Source: Litsea cubeba
Lineage: Eukaryota; Streptophyta; Magnoliopsida; Laurales; Lauraceae
NCBI GenBank assembly: GCA_012931725.1
Contig: CM022946.1
Coordinates: forward strand, 132,516,362 to 132,580,361
Reading direction: 5' to 3'
DNA length: 64,000 nucleotides
Numbering within the stretch: the first letter of the stretch is position 1; every line of letters begins with the position of its first letter. The notes under the pieces are model-generated. The model saw nothing but the letters and a program-made list of their open reading frames with translations. It ran no database searches and was not told the origin of the DNA. Made by a program: the position numbers and the translations under genes. Shown here in pieces: positions 56,917 to 64,000 of this stretch.

Positions 56917-59900
56917 GTGCTCGTGCCGATTTTCATTTTTTGTGGGGGCCGTTTCCCGTTCCAAACCCCCGGCGGGCCGTTTTGGAGCCTAAGTGTTGGA
57001 AAATCCTATGATTTCACTCGAAACTCTCTAATCAGGAGTCCTATTCGCGTGCCGTCAGTTCCTTGGAGTCACTCTACTCTCGAGCGAAGTGCTCATGCCG
57101 GTTTTCGATTTTTTTAGGGGCCGTTTCCCGTTCTGGACCCCCGTCGGGCCGTTTTGGAGCCAAAGTGTTGGAGAATCATATGTTTTCGCTCATAACTCTC
57201 TAACCGGGAGTCTTGTTTGCGTGCCGTCAGTTCTTACGAGTCACTCTACCCCGAGCGAAGTGCTCGTGCTGGTTTCTGATTTTTGGAGGGGCTGTTTTAC
57301 TTTCCGGACCCCCGGCGGGCCATTTTGGAGCCTAAGTGTTGGAGAATCCTGTGTTTTCGCTCGTAACTCTCTAACCGAGAGTCCTATTTGCATGCCGTCA
57401 GTTCCTACGAGTCACTCTACCCTTGAGCAAAGTGCTCGTGCCAATTTCCAATTTTTGTAGGGGTCATTTCCCATTCCGGACCCCCGGCGGGTCGATTTGG
57501 AGCCTAAGTTTTGTAGAATCCTATGTTTTCGCCCGTAACTCTCTAACCGGGATTCCTATTTGTGAGCTGACAGTTCCTACGAGTCACTCTACCATCGAGC
57601 GATGTGCTCGTGCCGGTTTCTGATTTTTGTAAGGGTCGTTTCCCATTCCGAACCGCGGCAGGCCGTTTTGGAGCCTAAGTGTTGGAAAATCCTATGTTTT
57701 CGCTCGTAGCTCTCTAACCGGGAGTCGTATTTGCGTGCCGTCAGTACCTAGGAGTCACTCTACTCTCGAGCGAAGTGCTCATGGCGGTTTCCGATTATTG
57801 GAGGGGTCGTTTCCCGTTCCAGACCCCCGGCGGTCCGTTTTGGAGCCAAAGTGTTGGAGAATCATATGTTTTCGCTCGTAACTCTCTAACCTGGAGTTCT
57901 ATTTTCTTGCAGTCAGTTCGAACGAGTCACTTTACCCTCGAAAGAAGTGCTCATGCCGGTTTTCAATTTTTGCGGGGGCCGTTTCACGTTCTTTACCCCC
58001 GGCGGGCAGTTTTGGAGCCAAGTGTTGGACATTCTTGTGTTTTCGCTCGTAACTCTCTAACCGAGAGTCCTCATTGCGAGCGGTCAATTCCTATGAGTCA
58101 CTCTACCCTTAAGCGAAGGGCCCGTGCCGGTTCCCAATTTTTGGAGGGGCCATTTCCCGTTCCGGACCCCCGGCGGGCCGTTTTTGAGCTTAAGAGTTGG
58201 AAAATCCTATATTTTCAGTCGTAACTCTCTTACCAGGAGTCTTATTTGCGTGCTGTCAGTTCTTACGAGTCACTCTACCCCGAGCGAAGTGCTCGTGCCG
58301 GTTTTTTTTTTTTGGAGGGGCTGTTTCACTTTTTGGACCCCCGGCGGGCCATTTTGGAGCCTAAGTGTTGGAGAATCCTGTGTTTTCACTCGTAACTCTC
58401 TAACTGGGAGTCCTATTTACTAGCCATCGGTTCCTACGAGTCACTCTACCCTCAACCAAAGTGCTCGTGCCCGTTTCCAATTTATGGAGGGTCCGTTTCC
58501 CGTTCCGGACCCCCGGCGGGCCGTTTTGGAGCACAAGTGTTGGTGAATCTAATGTTTTCGCTCGTAACTCTCTAACCGGGAGTCCTATTTGTGAGCTGGC
58601 AGTTCCTACGAGTCACTCTACCCTCGGCCAACGTGCTCGAGCCGGTTTCCAATTTTTGTAGTGGCCGTTTCCCGTTCCGGACCCCCGGCGTGCCGTTTTG
58701 GAGCCTCAGTGTTGGAAAATCCTATGTTTTCGCCCGTAAGTCTCTAACCGGGAGTCCTATTTGCGTGCCACCTGTCATATGAGTCACTCTACCCTCGAGC
58801 GAAGCGCTCGTGCCGGATTTCGATTTTTGGAGGGGTCATTTCCCTTTCTAGACCCTCGGCGGACCATTTTGGAGCCTAAGTTCTGGAAAATCCTATGTTT
58901 TCGGTCGTAACTCACTAACCGAGAGTCCTATTTGCATGCCGTCAGTTCCTACGAGTGATTCTACCGTTGAGCAAAGTGCTCGTGCAGATTTCCGATTTTT
59001 GTAGGGGTCGTTTCCCATTCGGACCCCCGGCGGGTCGATTTGGAGCCTAAGTTTTGTAGAATCCTATGTTTTCGCCCGTAACTCTCTAACCGGGAGTCCT
59101 ATTTGCGAGCTGATAGTTCCTACGAGTCACTCTACCATCGAGCGAAGTGCTCGTGCCGATTTCTGATTTTGTTAAGGGTCGTTTCCCGTTCCGAACCACG
59201 GCGGGCCGTTTTGGAGCTTAAGTGTTGGAAAATCCTATTTTTTCGCTCTAGCTCTCTAACCGGGAGTCCTATTTGCGTGCTGTCAGTACCTAGCAGTCAC
59301 ACTACCCTCGAACGAAGTGCTCGTGCCGGTTTCCGATTATTGGAGGGGTCGTTTCCTGTTCCAGGCCCCCGGCGGGCCGTTTTGGAGCCAAAGTGTTGGG
59401 GAATCATATGTTTTCGCTCGTAACTCTCTAACCGGTAGTCCTATTTGCGTGCAGTCAGTTCGAACGAGTCACTCTAACCTCGAACGAAGTGCTCATGCCT
59501 GTTTTCAATTTTTGCAGGTGCCGTTTCACATTCTTGACCCCAGGCGGGTCGTTTTGGAGCCTAAGCGTTGGACATTCTTGTGTTTTCGCTCGTAACTCTC
59601 TAACCGAGAGTCCTCTTTGCGAGCTGTCAATTCCTAGGAGTCACTCTACCTTAAGCGAAGGGCCCGTGCTGGTTTCCAATTTTTGGAGGGGCCATTTCCC
59701 ATTTCGGACCCCCGGCGGGCCGTTTTGGAGCCTAAGAGTTGGAAAATCCTATCTTTTCAGTCGTAACTCTGTAACCGGGAGTCTTATTTGCGTGCTGTTA
59801 GTTCTTATGAGTCACTCTACCCTCAAGCAAAGTACTCGTGCCGGTTTCCGATTTTTGGAGGGGCCGTTTCACGTTCCGGACTGCCGGCGGGCCGTTTTGG

Positions 59901-60344
59901 ATCCTAAGTGCTAAAGAATCATATGTTTTCGCTCGTAACTATCTAACTGGAGTCCTATTTGCGGGTCGTCAATTCCTACGAGTCACTCTACCCTCGAGCG
60001 AAGTGCTCGTGCTGGTTTTTTATTTTTGGAGGGGCCGTTTCACGTTCTGTACCCCCGGCGGGCCGCTTTGGAGCCTAAGTGTTGGAGAATCATATGTTTT
60101 TGCTCGTAACTCTCTAACTGGGAGTCCTATTCGCGTGCCGCCAGTTCCTAGAAGTCACTCTACCCTCGAGCGAAGTGCTCATGCCAGTTTTTGATTTTTG
60201 GAGGGGCGGTTTCACATACCGGACCCCGACGGCCGTTTTGGAGCCTAAGTGTTCGAGAATCTTATGTTTTCACTAGTAACTCTCAAACCGGGAGTCCTAT
60301 TTGCGAGCTGGCGTTTCCTTTGAATCACTCTACCCTCGAATGAA
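56917..60344 (+). repeat. Higher-order satellite repeat of the second domain (about 3.4 kb)
   Basis: The variant series starting at 56917 recurs at 60345 (offset 3428 bp), including the fused monomer with TCATTCCAC-type truncation near 57200 and 60640. Agreement is lower than in the first domain, so this cycle is older or less homogenised. Confidence 0.55.
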
Positions 60345-63300
60345 GTGCTTGTGCCGGTTTTCGATTTTTATGAGGGCCGTTTCCCATTCCGGACCCCCGG
60401 CGGGCCGTTTTGGAGCCTAAGTGTTGGAAAGTCCTATGATTTCGCTCGAAACTCTCTAATCAGGAGTCCTATTCGCGTGCCGTCAGTTCCTTGGAGTCAC
60501 TGTACTCTCGAGCGAAAGTGCTCATGCCGGTTTTCGATTTTTTTTAGGGGTCGTTTCCCATTCTGGACCCCCGTCGGGCCGTTTTGGAGCCAAAGTGTTG
60601 GAGAATCATATGTTTTCGCTCGTAACTCTCTAACCGGGAGTCTTGTTTGCGTGCCGTCAGTTCTTACGAGTCACTCTACCTCGAGCGAAGTGCTCGTGCC
60701 GGTTTCTGATTTTTGGAGGGGCTGTTTCACTTTCCGGACCCCCGGCGGGCCATTTTGGAGCCTAAGTGTTGGAGAATCCTGTGTTTTCGCTCGTAACTCT
60801 CTAACCGAGAGTCCTATTTGCGTGCCGTCAGTTCCTACGAGTGATTCTACCCTTGAGCAAAGTGCTCGTTCCGATTTCCGATTTTTGCATGGGTCATTTC
60901 CCATTCCGGACCCCCGGCGGGTCGATTTGGAGCCTAAGTTTTGTAGAATCCTATGTTTTCGCCTATAACTCTCTAACCGGGATTCCTATTTGCGAGCTGA
61001 CAGTTCCTACGAGTCACTCTACGATCGAGCGAAGTGCTCGTGCCGGTTTCTGATTTTTGTAAGGGTCGTTTCCCATTCCGAACCGCGGCAGGCCGTTTTG
61101 GAGCCCAAGTGTTGGAAAATCCTATGTTTTCGCTCGTAGCTCTCTAACTGGGAGTCGTATTTGCGTGCCGTCAGTACCTAGGAGTCACTCTAGCCTCGAG
61201 CGAAGTGCTCGTGGCGTTTTTCGATTATTGGAGGGGTCGTTTCCCGTTCCAGACCCCCGGCGGTCGTTTTAGAGCCAAAGTGTTGGAGAATCATATGTTT
61301 TCGCTCGTAACTCTCAAACGAGAGTCCTATTTGCTTGCAGTCAGTTTTCGAACTAGTCACTTACCCCTCGAATGAAGTGCTCATGCTGGTTTTCAATTTT
61401 TGCGGGGGACGTTTCACGTTCTTGACCGCCGGCGGGCCGTTTTGGAGCCTAAGTGTTGGACATTCTTGTGTTTTCACTCGTAACTATCTAACCGAGAGTC
61501 CTCATTGCTAGCTGTCAATTCCTATGAGTCACTCTACCCTTAATCGAAGGGCCCGTGCCGGTTCCCAATTTTTGGAGGGGACATTTCCCGTTCTGGACCC
61601 CCGGCGGGCCGTTTTTGAGCTTAAGAGTTGGAAAATCCTATCTGTTTTAGTCGTAACTCTCAACCAGGAGTCTATTGCGTGATGTTTAGTTCTATGAGTC
61701 TCTCTCTACCCTCAAGCAAAGTGCTCGTGCCGGTTTCCGATTTTTGGAGGGGGCCGTTTCACGTTCCGGACCCCCGGCGGGCCGTTTTGGAGTCCAAGTG
61801 TTAAAGAATCATATGTTTTCGCTCGTAACTATCTAACTGGAGTCCAATTCGCGTGCCGTCAGTTCCTACGAGTCACTCTACCCTCAAGCGAAGTGTTCGT
61901 GCTGGTTTTTGATTTTTGGAGGTGCCGTTTCACGTTCCGTACCCCCGGCGGGCTGTTTTGGAGCCTAAGTATTGGAGAATCATATGTTTTCGCTCGTAAC
62001 TCTCTAACCGGGAGTCCAATTCGTGTGCCGCCAATTCCTATGAGTCACACTACCCTCGAGCGAAGTGCTCATGCCAGTGTCTGATTTTTGGAGGGGTGGT
62101 TTCACATTCCGGACCCCGGCGGGCCGTTTTGGAGCCTAAGTGTTCGGGAATCTTATGTTTTCGCTAGTAACTCTCTAACTGGGAGTCCTATTTGCGAGCT
62201 GGCTGTTCCTATGAGTCACTCTACCCTCGAGCGAAGTGCTCTTGCCGATTTTTGATTTTTGTGAGGGCCGTTTCCCGTTCCGGACCCCTGGCGGGCTGTT
62301 TTGGAGCCAAAGTATTGGAGAATCCTATGATTTCGCTCGTAACTCTCTAACCGAGAGTCCTATTCGCGTGCCGTCAGGTCCTTGGAGTCACTCTACTCTC
62401 GAGCAAAGTGCTCGTACCATTTTTCGATTTTTTGAGGGGGCGTTTCCCGTTCCGGACCCCCGGCGGGCCGTTTTGGAGCCTAAGTTCTGGAAAATCCTAT
62501 GTTTTCGATCGTAACTCTCTAACCGGGAGTCTTGTTTGCATGCCGTCAGTTTTTTTACGAGTCATCTACCCCGAGAGAAGTGCTCGTGCTGGTTTCTAAT
62601 TTTTGGAGGGGCTGTTTCACTTTCCGGACCCCCGGCGGGCCATTTTGGAGCCTAATGTTGGAGAATCCTGTGTTTTCGCTCGTAACTCTCTAACCGGGAG
62701 TCCTCTTTGCGAGCCATCCGTTCCTACGAGTCATTCTACCCTCAAGCAAAGTGCTTGTGCCGGTTTCCATTTTATGGAGGATCCGTTTCCTGTTCCGGAC
62801 CCCCGGCGGGCCGTTTTGGAGCATAAGTGTTAGTGAATCTAATGTTTTCGCTCGTAACTCTCTAACCGGGAGTCCTATTTGCGAGCTGGCAGTTCCTACG
62901 AGTCACTCTTACCCTCGAGCGCGTGGGTCGAGCCGATTTTCGATTTTTGTAGGGGCCGTTTCCCATTCCGGACCCCCGGCGTGCCGTTTTGGAGCCTAAG
63001 TGTTGGAAGATCCTATGTTTTCGCCCGTAAGTTTTTAACTGGAGGAGTCCTATTTTCGTGCAACCTGTTCCTATGAGTCACTCTACCCTCTTGAGCGAAG
63101 CGCTCGTGCCAGATTTGAGTTTTGGAGGGGTCATTTCCCTTTCTAGACCCCGGCGGCCCTTTTTGGAGTCAAGTTCTGGAAAATCCTATGTTTCGGTCGG
63201 TTACTCACTAACGGGAGTCCTATTCTCAATGCCGTCAGTTCCTACGAGTGACTCTACCCTTGAGCAAAGTGCTCGTGCCAATTTCTGATTTTTGTAGGGG

Positions 63301-64000
63301 CCGTTTCCCATTTCGGACCCCAGGCGGGTCGATTTTAGAACGTAAGTTTTGTAGAATCCTATGTTTTCGCTCGTAGCTCTCTAACCGGGAGTCCTATTTG
63401 CGTGTCGTAAGTTCCTACGAGTCACTCTACCCTCGAGCGAAGTGCTCATGCCGGTTTCTGAGTCTTGGAGGGGCCGTTTCACGTTCCAGACCCCTGCGGG
63501 CCGTTTGGGAGCCAAAGTGTTGGAGAATCAAATGTTTTCGCTCGTAACTCTCTAACCGGGATTCCTATTTGCGTGCTGTCAGTTCGTACGAGTCACTCTA
63601 CCCTCGAGCGAAGTGTTCGTGCCGGTTTCCGATTTATGGAGGGGACATTTCCCATTCCGGAACCCTGGCGGGCCGTTTTGGAGCCTAAGTGTTGGAGAAT
63701 CATATGTTTTCGCTCGTAACTCTCTAACCGGGAGTATTATTTGCGTGTCGTCAGTTCCCACGAGTCACTCTACCCTCGAGTGAAGTGCTCGTGCCGGTTT
63801 CCAAGTTTTGTGAGGGGTCGTTTCACGTTCAGGACCCCCGGCGGGCCGTTTTGGAGCCTAAAATCTGGAGAGTCCTATGTTTTCGCTCGTAACTCTCTAA
63901 CCGGGAGTCCTATTTGCGTGCCGTCAGTTCCTAAAGTCACTCTACCCTCGAGCGAAGTGCCATACCGGTTTCCAATTATGGAGGGACCGTTTCACGTTCC

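Larger units (their letters stand above)
39144..64000 (+). repeat. Satellite array, about 172-bp monomer (right block, runs off the window)
   Basis: About 145 monomers, same orientation and landmarks as 3329-13010. Up to about 49700 the monomer order follows the 3.2-3.3 kb higher-order cycle also seen at 6555-13010. From about 49700 it follows a second pattern marked by TGGTGAATCTAATG variants (near 49978, 52359, 52527, 58549 and 62831), the pattern also seen at 3329-5900. Some monomers are short or fused. The many 60-207 codon open frames are satellite readings, not genes. Confidence 0.95.

Noticed and set aside
39144..64000. Longer satellite open frames (up to 207 codons near 60345)
   Set aside because: They arise where indels happen to join frames of neighbouring monomers; they are not conserved between higher-order copies.
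3329..64000. CENP-B box or CRISPR-like array
   Set aside because: No CENP-B-box-like sequence was found in the hand consensus, and the repeats are contiguous satellite units without unique spacers.

Overview
The window is plant heterochromatin: a long tandem satellite array interrupted by LTR retrotransposons, with no ordinary host gene that I can support. The satellite is a head-to-tail repeat of about 172 bp (57% GC by my count of a hand-built consensus, about 17 CpG per monomer). It occupies 3329-13010 and 39144-64000, roughly 200 monomers in all. Tract length, orientation and higher-order structure suggest a centromeric, pericentromeric or knob-like block. The primer sites, Copia and Gypsy protein domains and long LTRs point to a land plant, most likely an angiosperm; I cannot name the species.

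Layout: (1) 1-3328 is the 5' end of a minus-strand LTR element with no visible gag or pol: interior 1-1492, primer site 1493-1507, 1821-bp LTR 1508-3328. It sits directly against satellite. (2) 3329-13010 is satellite. (3) 13011-39143 is a three-layer nest. Copia element A (plus strand, Sirevirus-like) landed in the satellite. A related Copia element B (minus strand, 14244-21732) then inserted into A's gag with a perfect GACTG target duplication. A Tekay/Del-like chromovirus C (plus strand, 26868-38210) inserted into A's 3' LTR with a perfect TTAAT duplication. (4) 39144-64000 is satellite again, in the same orientation and continuing the same higher-order pattern.

The elements are coherent but damaged. 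A's gag-pol frame is open on both sides of B, but its protease aspartate is changed (NSG instead of DSG). B keeps DSG but carries five indels and a stop. C's gag-pol frame has no frameshift but has two in-frame stop codons. By-eye LTR-pair divergence is about 1.8% for A and about 1% for B and C, which agrees with the nesting order.

The most unusual structure is in the LTRs of A and B: a run of seven (A) or nine (B) small consecutive hairpins, each with a hexanucleotide loop T(T/A/C)GGTG and a different, mostly complementary stem. It lies downstream of the TATA box and upstream of the primer site, so it should be in the 5' leader of the genomic RNA. The LTRs also hold GTCGAC palindromes mostly spaced 20-23 bp apart; the same arrangement recurs in the unrelated element at 1-1492, and C carries a different palindrome (CTCGAG) at similar spacing. 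In the satellite there are two higher-order domain types, recent duplications of 160, 859 and 1713 bp, and a breakpoint box (AAGTGTTGGAGAATC) shared by two unequal exchanges.
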